Assembly (NCBI RefSeq): GCF_036621135.1
Contig: NZ_JAZIBG010000028.1
Span: 558,001-622,000 of the forward strand
Direction: 5' to 3'
DNA length: 64,000 nucleotides
DNA from: Aquincola agrisoli
GTDB taxonomy: Bacteria > Pseudomonadota > Gammaproteobacteria > Burkholderiales > Burkholderiaceae_C
The notes beneath the pieces were generated by a model. It made no database searches. It was not told the DNA's origin and saw only the letters and a program-made list of their open reading frames with translations. Positions 20,601 through 29,265 of the stretch are shown piece after piece. The position numbers were made by a program, and so were the translations under genes. Each line of letters opens with the position of its first letter. Positions within the stretch are counted from its first letter, which is position 1.

Positions 20601-21802
20601 GCACGCTCCTGCAGCGTCTGGCGCAGCGCGGGCGCCAGCGGCAGGTGCGCGGCGATGCGCGCCATCAGCCCCAGGTCGAGCCGGTCGGCGCTGAGTTCGC
20701 CCCCCAGCACGTCGCCGTCGCCCTCGCGCACGGCCAGCGAGAAGTTGCCGCGCGGCCAGCGCAGGCCCTCGCCGGTGACGAAGCCGAACTGCTGGGCCGA
20801 CACGCGCCAGCCCCGTGCGTCGCGCTCGCCCTGCAGCCGACCCTGCACCTGCGTCAGCGTCAGCGGCTCGGCCACGGTGTCGGGCAGGCGCACGGAGACC
20901 TCGCGCAGCCCGAGGTCGGCGGTGGCGCGGCGCACCTTGCCGGCCTCCACATCCGCCCACACGCGCAGCGCGCCGTCGCCGTCGTGCAGCTCGAACGGCA
21001 GGTCGACATGGCGGCCGAGCTGCGACACGTCCGCCCGCGGCAGGTCGGCGAAGACCGTGCCGTTCCAGCGCCGCCAGTCGCCCGGCCGGCCCAGCAGGCG
21101 CCGCTGCGTGAACTCGCCGCGCAGCGACAGGCGCTCGCCCCAGGCGGCCGGCGGCGTGGCGTCCAGGCGCATCGCATGGCGGTGCAGGCGGTTGCGCACG
21201 ACGACGTCGACGTCGGTCAGCTCCAGCGGCTCGGTGCCGCGCCGTTCGTCGATCCAGCGCAGCGTGCCGTGGCGGATCACGAATTCATGCTGCTGGAAGA
21301 ACCAGTCGGCGGCCGGACTGCCCTGGCCGGGGCGGCCGCCGGTCATCTCCAGGCCCGCGACGAACACGCGGTCCTGCGCATCGCGCCGCACTTCGAGCCG
21401 CGCGCCCTCGATCAGCAGCTGCTCGAACCGCAGCTGCAGCGCGAGCAGCGACCGGGCCGACACCGCCGCCGCGACGCGCGGCAGGCGCAACGCCTCGTGC
21501 TGCCGGGCGTCGTGCAGCACGACGTCGGTGAGCTCCAGCGCCGGCACCCAGCCGCCCGACCGCACATGGATGGCGCCGATCGTCACGGGCAGCCCGACGG
21601 CCGCGCTGACACGGGCTTCGATCTGCGGGCGCCATTCGCCGACGTGGGGCAGAATTCCCCAGTACAAAGTCAGCCAAGCGATGAGCAATAAGCTCCAGCC
21701 CGCGACGACAACGGCGGCCAGCCATCGCAGCAGCGTTCTCGCCCAACGCCAACGGCGCGGCACCAGGTCGGCAACGGCAGGAGCCACGAGGGACGGAGGC
21801 AT
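17687..21802 (-). CDS. yhdP: YhdP family AsmA-like protein (phospholipid transport)
   Basis: The 1371-residue protein has one N-terminal membrane anchor (about residues 24-48, LRWLAAVVVAGWSLLLIAWL) and a very long periplasmic beta-rich region. It ends in the AsmA-like C-terminal part (GRMNGQIAWDGSPLAFHVPS, FDNVTGDVTIRNGEAQTNNL, MEGRADIEDETQDLRVIVVP). Length and layout fit YhdP, a bridge-like protein that with TamB and YdbH moves phospholipids to the outer membrane. It is divergent from glnE, sharing a roughly 115-base promoter region, and overlaps the nitrilase-family gene downstream. A run of Pro at the C-terminus is unremarkable in this GC-rich genome. Confidence 0.88.
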   Translation of the reverse strand: MPPSLVAPAVADLVPRRWRWARTLLRWLAAVVVAGWSLLLIAWLTLYWGILPHVGEWRPQIEARVSAAVGLPVTIGAIHVRSGGWVPALELTDVVLHDARQHEALRLPRVAAAVSARSLLALQLRFEQLLIEGARLEVRRDAQDRVFVAGLEMTGGRPGQGSPAADWFFQQHEFVIRHGTLRWIDERRGTEPLELTDVDVVVRNRLHRHAMRLDATPPAAWGERLSLRGEFTQRRLLGRPGDWRRWNGTVFADLPRADVSQLGRHVDLPFELHDGDGALRVWADVEAGKVRRATADLGLREVSVRLPDTVAEPLTLTQVQGRLQGERDARGWRVSAQQFGFVTGEGLRWPRGNFSLAVREGDGDVLGGELSADRLDLGLMARIAAHLPLAPALRQTLQERAPEGLVNQLSARWDGPADAPARYGVQARVVGLSIASLPSQVAGGVGQPGWRNASIDLDASERGGHAKLSLDQGALLLPGVFEQPELPFDRFAARLEWRIDEAKTPGLPPALTLKAQDVAFANADAQAELTATWRTGPGPADVPSGTGHRFPGRLEMSGKLLGGRGTAVARYLPLGVPAATRHYVAEAVQAGEVKSATFKVRGDLWDFPFSDPRTGEFRIAGQVEGVKLAYVPASLEASPADSALPAWPAFEQVAGELVFDRASMAIRNASGKVYGAALQRVNGAIPDLEHPVLAIDGLVRGPAAELLRYVHASPLQAWSGGSFAQSTATGAAELKLDLRIPLDDVDRTQVKGSVVLAGNDVRLRPDVPLLAAARGRVDFTQDGVRLVNTAARVLGGDMNFDGGTQPDGALRFNGQGTVTAEALRRADELGGAARLASALSGQLAYRLSLGFVDGQVEATLSSPLTGLGIDLPAPLGKPAEQPMPLRLETRLQRGAGAGAPLRDTLRLDLGGVLQAQYLRDLSGPVPRVLSGGIGVRAPAPQPAAGVQAQVVLASLDVDAWQGAIERLGGSPAAPTGPAAPGGADGYRPTTLKLQVQELAASSRTLTRVAASVSEADDGTWRASVDAAEMNGDLEWRPPRGGGAAGRLYARLKRLSLPPSEAQTVETYLASSPNSVPALDIVVDDFELSGKRLGRVEVQAVNRGSGLARDWRLTKLEVAVPEARLAGTGQWTGGGRSRSRMVMDFQLDLSDSGAFAERLGLGRVLRGGKGRMNGQIAWDGSPLAFHVPSLDGRVHLALDAGQFLKVAPGMGRLLGVLSLQALPRRLTLDFRDLFGEGFAFDNVTGDVTIRNGEAQTNNLRMRGVQAAVLMEGRADIEDETQDLRVIVVPELNAGTASLAYAVINPALGLGSFVAQMFLRKPLMAASTREFHISGTWADPKVERVARALDAPLPDMDRPASAPLPSRPPENRP

Positions 21803-21917
21803 CGAATGAACTTAAGCCAGGCAATCTAGCACAGGCATCCCGGCGCGCGCGCGGCACCGCACCCCGGCGAAACCGGCCGTTTCCTTCCATTCACGTTTGC
21901 AGACTTCGTCGAACAAC

Positions 21918-24638
21918 ATGCCCCTGCCCACGGCCGACCACAGCCGCTTCGTCCAGCGCATCCGCCGCCGCTACCCCGCCGAATGCGAACTGCTGCCGCC
22001 GGGCGTGCCGAGCCCCGGCAATCTCCGTGCCCTGGTCGAGCGGCTGCAGGCCGACGGCCGGCCGCTGGCCTCCGCGCTGCGGGTGGCGCGGCAGATCGTG
22101 CTGGAGCGCCTGGCGGTGCTCGACATCGAGCAGCAGGCCTCGCTCGACGACATCACCCACACGATGACCTCGCTCGCCGAGGTGACGCTGGAGATGGCGC
22201 TCGCCCAGGCGCGCGCCGACGAGGACGTGCGCCACGGCGCGCCCCGCACGGCCGACGGCCGCCCGGTGGAGCTGTGGATCGTCGGCATGGGCAAGCTCGG
22301 CGCGCGCGAGCTCAACGTCTCGTCGGACATCGACCTGGTCTACGTCTACGAGGAGGACGGCCAGACGACCGGGCCCGAGGTGATCAGCGCGCACGAGTAC
22401 TTCGCCAAGGTGGTGCGGCGCATCCACGGCCTGATCGGCGACACCACCGACGACGGCTTCGTCTTCCGCGTCGACCTGATGCTGCGGCCCAACGGCAACT
22501 CGGGCCCCCCGGCCGTCAGCCTCGCGATGCTGGAGGAGTACTTCCTGGTGCAGGGGCGCGAATGGGAGCGCTTCGCCTGGCTGAAGAGCCGCGTCGTCGC
22601 GCCGCAGGCCGCGGTGGACAGCGGGCGGGCGCTGCAGCTGCGCGACCTCGTCACGCCCTTCGTCTACCGCCGCTACCTCGACTACGGCGTGTTCGAGGGC
22701 CTGCGCCAGCTGCACCGCAAGATCCGCGAGGAGGCGCAGCGCCGCGCCGCCGGCCGGCCGGAGCGCGCCAACGACGTGAAGCTGTCGCGCGGGGGCATCC
22801 GCGAGATCGAGTTCATCGTGCAGCTGCTGCTGGTGGTGCGCGGCGGGCAGTTCCCCGAGATCCGCACCCGTTCTACGCTGCGCGGGCTGCAGCGGCTGGT
22901 CTCGCGCGGCCTGATGAAGGCCGCCACCGCCGACCGGCTGGCGCAGGCCTACACCTTCCTGCGCCGGGTGGAGCACCGCATCCAGTTCCTCGACGACCAG
23001 CAGACGCACCTGTTGCCCACCGGCGACGGCGACCTGCGCTGGATCGCCGGCAGCCTCGGCCTGGCCGCGCAGGACAACGCCTGCGCGCTGCTGCACCACC
23101 TGGGCGAGACCCGCGAGTTCGTCGCCACCGAGTTCGACGCCCTGCTGCACGACGGCCAGGCCCCGAGCCCCGGCGCGGGCGGGCGCGGCGGCTGCCGCAC
23201 CTGCGGCACCGGGCCGCTGCCGATCGACAGCGAGACCCTGCACGAGCTGCTGCCGCCCGAGCTGCGCGAGCGTGTGCAGCGCTGGGCCGAACACCCGCGC
23301 GTGCAGTCGCTGCGCGACGAGAGCAAGCTGCGCCTGGGCCGGCTGGTCCAGCGTGCCGCCAAGCGCGTGGCCGAAGAGAGCTGCACGATGAACGCGGCGC
23401 TGCGCTTCGTCGACTGGATCGAGCCGCTGCTGCGCCGCGAGAGCTACTTGGCCTTGCTCGTCGAACGCCCGGAGGTGCAGACCCGGCTGCTCCACCTGCT
23501 GGGGCTGGCGCGCTGGCCGATGCGCTACCTGATGCGCCATCCCGGCGTGATCGACGAGCTGGCCGACGCCCGGCTGCTGCACAGCCGCTTCGACCGCGAG
23601 GCCTTCACCGCCGAGCTGGAGGAACGCCACGCCGCCTGGGCGCGCTCGGGTGAGGCCTCCGAAGAAGCGCTGCTCGATACCCTGCGCCGCGCCCACCACG
23701 CCGAGGTGTTCCGCACGCTGGTGCGCGACGTGGAAGGCCACATCACCGTCGAGCAGGTGGCGGACGACCTCTCTGCGCTGGCCGATGCCACACTGGCCTG
23801 CGCGCAGCGCTGGGCCTGGCAGCACCTGAAGCAGCGCCACCGCGAGGAGCCGCGCTTCGCCGTCATCGCCTACGGCAAGCTCGGTGGCAAGGAGCTGGGC
23901 TACGGCAGCGACCTCGACGTGGTGTTCGTCTACGACGCCGAGGGCGACGAGGACCCGGACCGCTCCAGCGAGATCTACAGCGCCTTCGTGCGCAAGTTCA
24001 TCACCTGGCTCACGCTGCGCACGGCCACCGGCGAGCTGTTCGAGATCGACACCGCGCTGCGGCCGAACGGCAACTCGGGGATGCTGGTCACCTCGATCGC
24101 CTCGTTCGAGAAGTACCAGGTCGGCCGCGGCAGCAACACCGCCTGGACCTGGGAACACCAGGCCATCACGCGCGCCCGCTGCTGCGCCGGCACGCCCGAG
24201 CTGGCCGAGCGCTTCGAGGCCATCCGCTGCGCGGTGCTGACCGCCCCGCGCGAGCCCGCGGCGCTGCGCGAGGAGATCCATGCGATGCGCGAGAAGGTGC
24301 GCGCGGCGCATCCGACCAAGCCGGGCTTCTTCGACGTGAAGCACAGCGCCGGCGGCATGATGGACGCCGAGTTCGCGGTGCAGTACCTGGTGCTCGCGCA
24401 CTCGGCCGACCATCCCGAGCTGCGCCCCAACGTCGGCAACATCGCGCTGCTGCAGCGGGCCGAGTCGGCGGGGCTGCTGCCGCCCGGCACCGGCAACGCC
24501 GCGGCCGACGCCTACCGCGAGCTGCGCCGCGCGCAGCACCGCGCCCGCCTGGACGAGCAGCCCACGCAGTTCCCCCCCGACACCCTGGCCCGCGAACGGG
24601 ATGCCGTGCTGGCCGTCTGGCGCGCGGTCTTCGGCTAG
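21918..24638 (+). CDS. glnE: Bifunctional glutamine synthetase adenylyltransferase/deadenylase
   Basis: The 906-residue protein has two nucleotidyltransferase domains with GxGKLGxxEL and SDxD motifs: GMGKLGARELNVSSDIDLVY near residue 135 and AYGKLGGKELGYGSDLDVVF near residue 650. These are the deadenylase and adenylyltransferase halves of GlnE, which tunes glutamine synthetase activity by reversible AMP transfer in response to PII. The length is close to the usual 950. A TTG codon seven codons upstream (21897) is possible, but the ATG at 21918 fits family N-termini. The next gene starts at the base after its stop, so the two are probably cotranscribed. Confidence 0.95.
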   Translation: MPLPTADHSRFVQRIRRRYPAECELLPPGVPSPGNLRALVERLQADGRPLASALRVARQIVLERLAVLDIEQQASLDDITHTMTSLAEVTLEMALAQARADEDVRHGAPRTADGRPVELWIVGMGKLGARELNVSSDIDLVYVYEEDGQTTGPEVISAHEYFAKVVRRIHGLIGDTTDDGFVFRVDLMLRPNGNSGPPAVSLAMLEEYFLVQGREWERFAWLKSRVVAPQAAVDSGRALQLRDLVTPFVYRRYLDYGVFEGLRQLHRKIREEAQRRAAGRPERANDVKLSRGGIREIEFIVQLLLVVRGGQFPEIRTRSTLRGLQRLVSRGLMKAATADRLAQAYTFLRRVEHRIQFLDDQQTHLLPTGDGDLRWIAGSLGLAAQDNACALLHHLGETREFVATEFDALLHDGQAPSPGAGGRGGCRTCGTGPLPIDSETLHELLPPELRERVQRWAEHPRVQSLRDESKLRLGRLVQRAAKRVAEESCTMNAALRFVDWIEPLLRRESYLALLVERPEVQTRLLHLLGLARWPMRYLMRHPGVIDELADARLLHSRFDREAFTAELEERHAAWARSGEASEEALLDTLRRAHHAEVFRTLVRDVEGHITVEQVADDLSALADATLACAQRWAWQHLKQRHREEPRFAVIAYGKLGGKELGYGSDLDVVFVYDAEGDEDPDRSSEIYSAFVRKFITWLTLRTATGELFEIDTALRPNGNSGMLVTSIASFEKYQVGRGSNTAWTWEHQAITRARCCAGTPELAERFEAIRCAVLTAPREPAALREEIHAMREKVRAAHPTKPGFFDVKHSAGGMMDAEFAVQYLVLAHSADHPELRPNVGNIALLQRAESAGLLPPGTGNAAADAYRELRRAQHRARLDEQPTQFPPDTLARERDAVLAVWRAVFG

Positions 24639-25283
24639 ATGGCGCCCCCGCCCCGGCGCGGGTCGTGGGCGGCCCGCCCCGGTGCCGCCTGGGTGCTGCT
24701 GTGCGCGGCGCTGGCCCTGGGGGCGCTGGCCGGCGCGCTGCTGCCGGCCCCGGTGCTGGACTGGCGGCCCGCGCTGGCCGCCACCGAGCCCTGGCGCGCC
24801 TGGACGGCGGCGTTTGTCCACCTCAGCCCCCGGCACCTGGTCGCCAACCTGCTGGGCTGCGCCGCGGTGGCCGCGTTCGGCTGGATGGGCGGCGTGCCGC
24901 CGCGTGCGGCGCTGGCCTGGCTGCTGGCCTGGCCGCTCGGGCACGCCCTGCTCGCGCTGCAGCCGGCACTGGCGTTCTACGGCGGCCTGTCGGGCGTGCT
25001 GCACGGCGGCGCGGCCATCGCCGCGCTGTGCGTCGCGGCGGGTCCGACGCGGCGGGAGCGCATCGTCGGCGCGCTGGTATTCGCCGGCCTGCTCGCCAAG
25101 CTGGTGAACGAGAAGCCCTGGCTGGGCCCGGTGCGGCAGGTGCCGGGGTGGGACATCCCGATCGCGCCCATCGCCCATGCCACCGGCGCCGCCGCGGCCG
25201 TGGCCTGCCTGGCGGCGGTGGCCGCGGTGCAGGCGCTGCACCGCCGACGGCGCCACCACCCCCGCGAGGCCTTCCATGACTGA
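24639..25283 (+). CDS. rrtA: Rhombosortase-like intramembrane serine protease
   Basis: The 214-residue protein has about six hydrophobic segments. It shows AFVHLSPRHLVANL (59-72), the catalytic Ser 118 in FYGGLSGVLHG and the catalytic His 180 in PIAHATGA, all in rhomboid order. Its short length and the HLxxxHLxxNL and GLSGxLHG wording fit rhombosortases, which process proteins bearing C-terminal GlyGly-CTERM signals at the inner membrane. No protein in this window ends with such a signal, so the substrates lie elsewhere. The ATG follows the glnE stop with no gap, and its 3' end overlaps the next gene by eight bases. Confidence 0.85.
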   Translation: MAPPPRRGSWAARPGAAWVLLCAALALGALAGALLPAPVLDWRPALAATEPWRAWTAAFVHLSPRHLVANLLGCAAVAAFGWMGGVPPRAALAWLLAWPLGHALLALQPALAFYGGLSGVLHGGAAIAALCVAAGPTRRERIVGALVFAGLLAKLVNEKPWLGPVRQVPGWDIPIAPIAHATGAAAAVACLAAVAAVQALHRRRRHHPREAFHD

Positions 25284-26169
25284 CCGCCGCACGGCGCTCG
25301 ACCCCGGCGCGATCGCGCTGCTGCTGACCTGCTGCGGGCTCTGGGGCCTGAACCAGGTCGCGACCAAGGTCGCGCTGGCGGACTTCCCGCCCTTCCTGCA
25401 GGCCGGGCTGCGCTCCGCCGTCGCGGCATTGCTGGTGCTGGGCTGGACGCGGCTGCGCGGCCTGCCGCTGTTCGGCCGGGACGGCTCGCTGGCCGGCGGG
25501 CTGCTGACGGGCCTGCTCTTCGCAGGCGAGTTCGGCCTGATCTTCTTCGGCCTGCAGTACACGACGGCCTCGCGCATGGTGGTCTTCATCTACCTCGCGC
25601 CCTTCGTCGTCGCGCTGGGCATGCCCTTCGTCTCCCCGGCCGAGCGCCTGTCGGCGCGGCAGTTCGGCGGGCTGGCCCTGGCGTTCGCCGGCGTGGCGGC
25701 CGCGTTCGCCGAAGGCTTCGCGCAGCCCAGCGCGGGCCCGCGCCAGTGGCTGGGCGATGCCTGCGGGGTCGGTGCCGCGGTGCTGTGGGGCGCGACCACG
25801 CTGGTCATCCGCGGCACGCCGCTCGCCAGCGCCGCACCCGAGAAGACCCTGCTGTACCAGCTCGGCGTCTCCGCGGTGCTGCTGGCGGGGGCCGCGGCGG
25901 TGGCCGGCGAGCGGTGGCCGCAGGCACCCTCGCTGCTGTCCTGGGGCGCGCTCGGCTTCCAGACGGTGGTCGTCACCTTCGCGAGCTACCTGATGTGGTT
26001 CTGGCTGGTGCGGCACTACCCGGCCACGCGCATCGCGTCGTTCACGCTGCTCACGCCGATCGCCGGCCTGCTGGCCGGGGCGCTGCTGCTGGACGAGCCG
26101 GTCACGCTGCGGCTGGTGCTCGCGCTGGGCACGGTGGTGGCCGGGCTGGTGCTCGTCAACCGGCGCTGA
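25276..26169 (+). CDS. DMT/EamA family transporter
   Basis: The 297-residue protein has ten predicted membrane helices in two EamA repeats (for example GLWGLNQVATKVALADFPPF in the first and AAVLWGATTLVIRG in the second). These inner-membrane carriers usually export amino acids or other metabolites. The start ATG at 25276 lies inside the end of the rhombosortase gene, so translation is likely coupled. The substrate is not predictable. Confidence 0.88.
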   Translation: MTDRRTALDPGAIALLLTCCGLWGLNQVATKVALADFPPFLQAGLRSAVAALLVLGWTRLRGLPLFGRDGSLAGGLLTGLLFAGEFGLIFFGLQYTTASRMVVFIYLAPFVVALGMPFVSPAERLSARQFGGLALAFAGVAAAFAEGFAQPSAGPRQWLGDACGVGAAVLWGATTLVIRGTPLASAAPEKTLLYQLGVSAVLLAGAAAVAGERWPQAPSLLSWGALGFQTVVVTFASYLMWFWLVRHYPATRIASFTLLTPIAGLLAGALLLDEPVTLRLVLALGTVVAGLVLVNRR

Positions 26170-26229
26170 AGCCGCGCGGGGGCGCCTGGGTAGACTGCCC
26201 GGCCACGAGACCGGCCAGGAGACGACCCG

Positions 26230-26880
26230 ATGATCACGCTGTGCGGCTTTCCGCTGTCGAACTACTACAACAAGGTGAAGCTCGCGCTGCTCGAGAAGGG
26301 CGTGGACTTCACCGAGGAACGCGTGGCGATCGGCGCCACCGACGAGGCGGTGCTGTCGTGCTCGCCGCTGGGCAAGATCCCCTTCCTGCGCACGGCGCAC
26401 GGCGCGCTGTGCGAGAGCCAGCCGATGCTGGACTACATCGAGGCCGTGCACCCGGCGCCGGCGCTGCTGCCGGCCGATGCCTGGGGCCGGGCGAAGCAGC
26501 ACGAGCTGATCACCTTTCTCGACCTGCACCTCGAGCTGGTGGCGCGCGAGCTGTATCCGCAGGCCTTCTTCGGCGGCAGCGTCAGCGAAGCCATCCAGGC
26601 CAGCGTGAGGAAGCGGCTGGACAAGCACCTCGCCGGCTTCCGCCGGCTCGCCTCGTTCACGCCCTACGTGGCCGGGCCCGACTTCACGATGGCCGACTGC
26701 GCGGCCTACGTGCACCTGCCGCTGGTCGGCCTCTCGACGCGGATCATCTACGGCGAGGACCTGGTGCTGGCGCACGGCATCGACTGGAAGGCCTACGCCA
26801 AGCGCGTCTCGGAGCGCCCGTCAGCCCAGCGCGTCGACGCCGACCGCAAGGGCGACCAGGCCGCCCGCCAGGCCGGTTGA
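26230..26880 (+). CDS. Glutathione S-transferase family protein
   Basis: The 216-residue cytosolic protein has an N-terminal thioredoxin-like domain (MITLCGFPLSNYYNKVKLAL, cis-Pro in GKIPFL, CESQPMLDYIE for gamma-glutamyl binding) and an all-helical C-terminal domain with FTMADCAAYVH, the usual N-capping box. It should conjugate or reduce small electrophiles using glutathione. The Ser 10 and Tyr 12-13 area is where the catalytic residue would lie; which residue acts is unclear. AGGAGA precedes the start by seven bases. It converges on the LysE-type gene. Confidence 0.88.
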   Translation: MITLCGFPLSNYYNKVKLALLEKGVDFTEERVAIGATDEAVLSCSPLGKIPFLRTAHGALCESQPMLDYIEAVHPAPALLPADAWGRAKQHELITFLDLHLELVARELYPQAFFGGSVSEAIQASVRKRLDKHLAGFRRLASFTPYVAGPDFTMADCAAYVHLPLVGLSTRIIYGEDLVLAHGIDWKAYAKRVSERPSAQRVDADRKGDQAARQAG

Positions 26881-26897
26881 CCGCCGGCGGGTTGGCG

Positions 26898-27518
26898 TCA
26901 GGATCCCAGGGCCAGCAGTTGCCACACGGCGAAGCTGCCCAGCAGCAGCGCCGACATGCGGTTGACGCGCTGCTGCCAGCGCGCGTCGAAGCGCGAACGC
27001 AGCCGGGCGACCGCGCCGGCCAGCACGAACCACCACAGCGCCGAGCCGAGCAGCACCCCGCCCACCATCACCCACGGCGAGGCCGGCGCGGCACTGCGGC
27101 CGGCCAGCATGCCGAACACGGCGATGAACGACAGGATGGTGGACGGGTTGGACAGCGTCAGCAGGAAGGTGCCGCCCATCTGGCGCAGCAGGGCCCCGCC
27201 GCCCGGCGGCGCGCTGCCGCGCTGCGCCGGCGGCTGGCGCCAGGTCCGCCACGCGATGACCGACAGGAACAGCGCGCCAAAGGCATGCAGCCAAGCGCGC
27301 GCGCCGAGCAGCCAGTCGGTGACCATCACGACGCCGAAGGCGCCGATCGCGCCGTACACCGCATCCGCCAGCGCCGCGCCCAGGCCGGTGGCCAACCCCG
27401 ACCGTGCGCCGTGCTGCAGCGTGCGCTGGATGGCGAGCACGCCGATCTGCCCGACCGGCGCGGCGATCGACAGGCCGATGAGCATCGATTGGGCGAACAG
27501 CGTGGCAGCGGGCGTCAT
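26898..27518 (-). CDS. LysE/RhtB family amino-acid exporter
   Basis: The 206-residue protein has six hydrophobic segments, with the family motif GLSIAAPVGQIGVLAIQRTL near the N-terminus and NPSTILSFIAVFG in the middle. LysE/RhtB proteins export amino acids. It is divergent from an Lrp-family regulator with 93 bases between starts, the classic arrangement in which the Lrp protein senses the amino acid and controls the exporter. The start at 27518 is chosen over an upstream in-frame start (27551) because the family N-terminus begins there. Confidence 0.88.
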   Translation of the reverse strand: MTPAATLFAQSMLIGLSIAAPVGQIGVLAIQRTLQHGARSGLATGLGAALADAVYGAIGAFGVVMVTDWLLGARAWLHAFGALFLSVIAWRTWRQPPAQRGSAPPGGGALLRQMGGTFLLTLSNPSTILSFIAVFGMLAGRSAAPASPWVMVGGVLLGSALWWFVLAGAVARLRSRFDARWQQRVNRMSALLLGSFAVWQLLALGS

Positions 27519-27560
27519 GCCGTCTATTCTGTGAAGGCGCACCGACCGCATCCAGCCGGA

Positions 27561-27602
27561 ATTTCAGGCCGGTGCGCCATTCGCTTTCGATATTTCAGGC
27601 CG
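27561..27602. promoter_or_regulatory. Two direct repeats in the LysE/Lrp divergent promoter region
   Basis: The 11-base sequence ATTTCAGGCCG occurs at 27561-27571 and again at 27592-27602, 31 bases apart, about three helical turns. This places both copies on one DNA face between the divergent starts. Lrp/AsnC proteins bind several phased sites, so these are candidate operators for the neighbouring Lrp-family regulator. Confidence 0.5.
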
Positions 27603-27611
27603 ATCGCCCCC

Positions 27612-28079
27612 ATGACCGAATCCAACGCCGCCATGCGCCTCGACGACAAGGCCTGGCGCCTGCTGCAGGCGCTGCAGGCGGACGGCCGTGCGCCGCTCAA
27701 GGCGCTGGCCGCTGCGGCCGGGCTCTCGGTGCCCGCCACGGTGGACCGGCTGGAGCGCCTGCAGGCGGCAGGCGTGATCCGGTCGATCGGCGCCGAGCTG
27801 GCACCCGCGCGCGTCGGCTACGGCGTCCAGGCGGTGGTGGGCATCACCGCGCCGCAGCCCGGCAAGCAGCGGCTGCTCGACACGCTGCAGCAGTCGCCGG
27901 AGGTGCTCGAGTGCCACCACGTCGCGGGCGCCGACTCCTACCTGATGACGGTGGTCGCGCGCGACCTCGCCGACCTGGAGCGCTTCCTCGGCACGATCAA
28001 CGGCTACGGCGAGACGCGCACGTCGATCGTGTTCTCCACGCCCATCCCGCGCCGCGGCCTGAAGCCTCCGGCGGGCTGA
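27612..28079 (+). CDS. Lrp/AsnC family transcriptional regulator (LysE-linked)
   Basis: The 155-residue protein has an N-terminal winged HTH (LDDKAWRLLQALQADGRAPL, LAAAAGLSVPATVDRLERLQ) and a C-terminal RAM domain (VVGITAPQPGKQRLLDTLQ, HHVAGADSYLMTVVARDL). It belongs to the amino-acid-responsive Lrp family and probably controls the divergent LysE-type exporter and itself. Direct repeats immediately upstream are likely sites. The ligand is not evident. Confidence 0.9.
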   Translation: MTESNAAMRLDDKAWRLLQALQADGRAPLKALAAAAGLSVPATVDRLERLQAAGVIRSIGAELAPARVGYGVQAVVGITAPQPGKQRLLDTLQQSPEVLECHHVAGADSYLMTVVARDLADLERFLGTINGYGETRTSIVFSTPIPRRGLKPPAG

Positions 28080-28097
28080 AGGGGCGCGCCCCGCGCC

Positions 28098-29156
28098 TCA
28101 CTCGTCCTCCAGCTCGCCCGAGCTGACGAACAGGTCCCACGCCGCGATGAACAGCGCGGCGATCACCGGGCCGATCACGAAGCCGTTGATGCCGAAGATC
28201 GACATCCCGCCGAGCGTGGACACGAGCACGACGTAGTCGGGCATCTTGGTGTCCTTGCCGACGAGGATGGGGCGCAGGATGTTGTCGACGAGCCCGATCA
28301 CGAAGACGCCGAAGGCGATCAGCACGACGGCCTGCCAGACCTGGCCGACCGCGAGGAAGTAGATCGCCACCGGCCCCCAGACCAGCCCCGCGCCCACGGC
28401 CGGCAGCAGCGACAGGAAGGCCATCAGCGTGCCCCACAGCAGCGCGCCCTGGATGCCGAGCACCCACAGGATGAAGCCGCCCAGCGCGCCCTGCGTGATG
28501 GCCACCACGACGTTGCCCTTGACGGTCGCGCGGATGACGGTGGCGAACTTGCCGAGCAGGCTGCGCTTGTGGCCCTCGCCCAGCGGAATGGCGCGCTGGA
28601 TGTGCGCCGACAGCACGGCGCCGTCGCGCAGCAGGAAGAACAGCAGGTACATCATCACGCCGAAGGCCACGACGAACTGCAGCGTGTTGGAGCCGATGTT
28701 CACCACCTGGGTGGCGGCGTACTGGCTGATCTCGCCGGCCACCGAGGACAGGCGCTCCTGCAGCGCGTCGAAGTTGCCGAGGCCGAAGCGGTCGAGCAAC
28801 TGCACCAGCCAGCCGGGCAGCGCATCGAACACCTGGCGCACATAGCTGCCGACGTTCCACTGCCCCGAACGCATGCGCTGGTAGACGAGCGCGGCCTCCT
28901 GCACCAGCGAGGTGGTGATGAGCACCATCGGCAGGATGACGATCAGCAGGCAGACCAGCAGCGTGGCCAGCGCCGCGAGGTTGCGGCGCTGGGGCATGCG
29001 CCGCAGCAGCCGGCGCTGCAGCGGCGAGAACAGCAGCGCGAGGATCGCGCCCCAGAACACCGCTCCGTAAAACGGCCAGAGGATCCAGCCGAACCCGAGC
29101 GTGACCAGGATCAGCAGCAACAGGAAAGTCTTGCGGTGCAGCGCGGGTGTGTTCAT
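28098..29156 (-). CDS. AI-2E family transporter (PerM/TqsA-like)
   Basis: The 352-residue inner-membrane protein has about seven helices and the family features PFYGAVFWGAILALLFSPL near the N-terminus, GVMMYLLFFLLRDG in the middle and GLVDNILRPILVG near the C-terminus. The family includes TqsA, PerM and Na+/H+ antiporters, so the cargo is uncertain. A GGGGCGCGCCCC palindrome lies between its stop and the convergent Lrp gene. No operon partner is apparent. Confidence 0.85.
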   Translation of the reverse strand: MNTPALHRKTFLLLLILVTLGFGWILWPFYGAVFWGAILALLFSPLQRRLLRRMPQRRNLAALATLLVCLLIVILPMVLITTSLVQEAALVYQRMRSGQWNVGSYVRQVFDALPGWLVQLLDRFGLGNFDALQERLSSVAGEISQYAATQVVNIGSNTLQFVVAFGVMMYLLFFLLRDGAVLSAHIQRAIPLGEGHKRSLLGKFATVIRATVKGNVVVAITQGALGGFILWVLGIQGALLWGTLMAFLSLLPAVGAGLVWGPVAIYFLAVGQVWQAVVLIAFGVFVIGLVDNILRPILVGKDTKMPDYVVLVSTLGGMSIFGINGFVIGPVIAALFIAAWDLFVSSGELEDE

Positions 29157-29265
29157 GTACGCAGGGCGGGCGCCCCGGGTGGTCGATCGGGCGCCCGCAG
29201 CATATCGCCCGGCCGGGCCGCTGCTGTCGGCGGCGGCCTCGCGCCCGCGTAGGCACGGCGTCGCT

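Noticed and set aside
28081..28092. GGGGCGCGCCCC as a bidirectional terminator between the Lrp and AI-2E genes
   Set aside because: Perfect palindrome but without a T tract on either side; too common in DNA of this composition to call.
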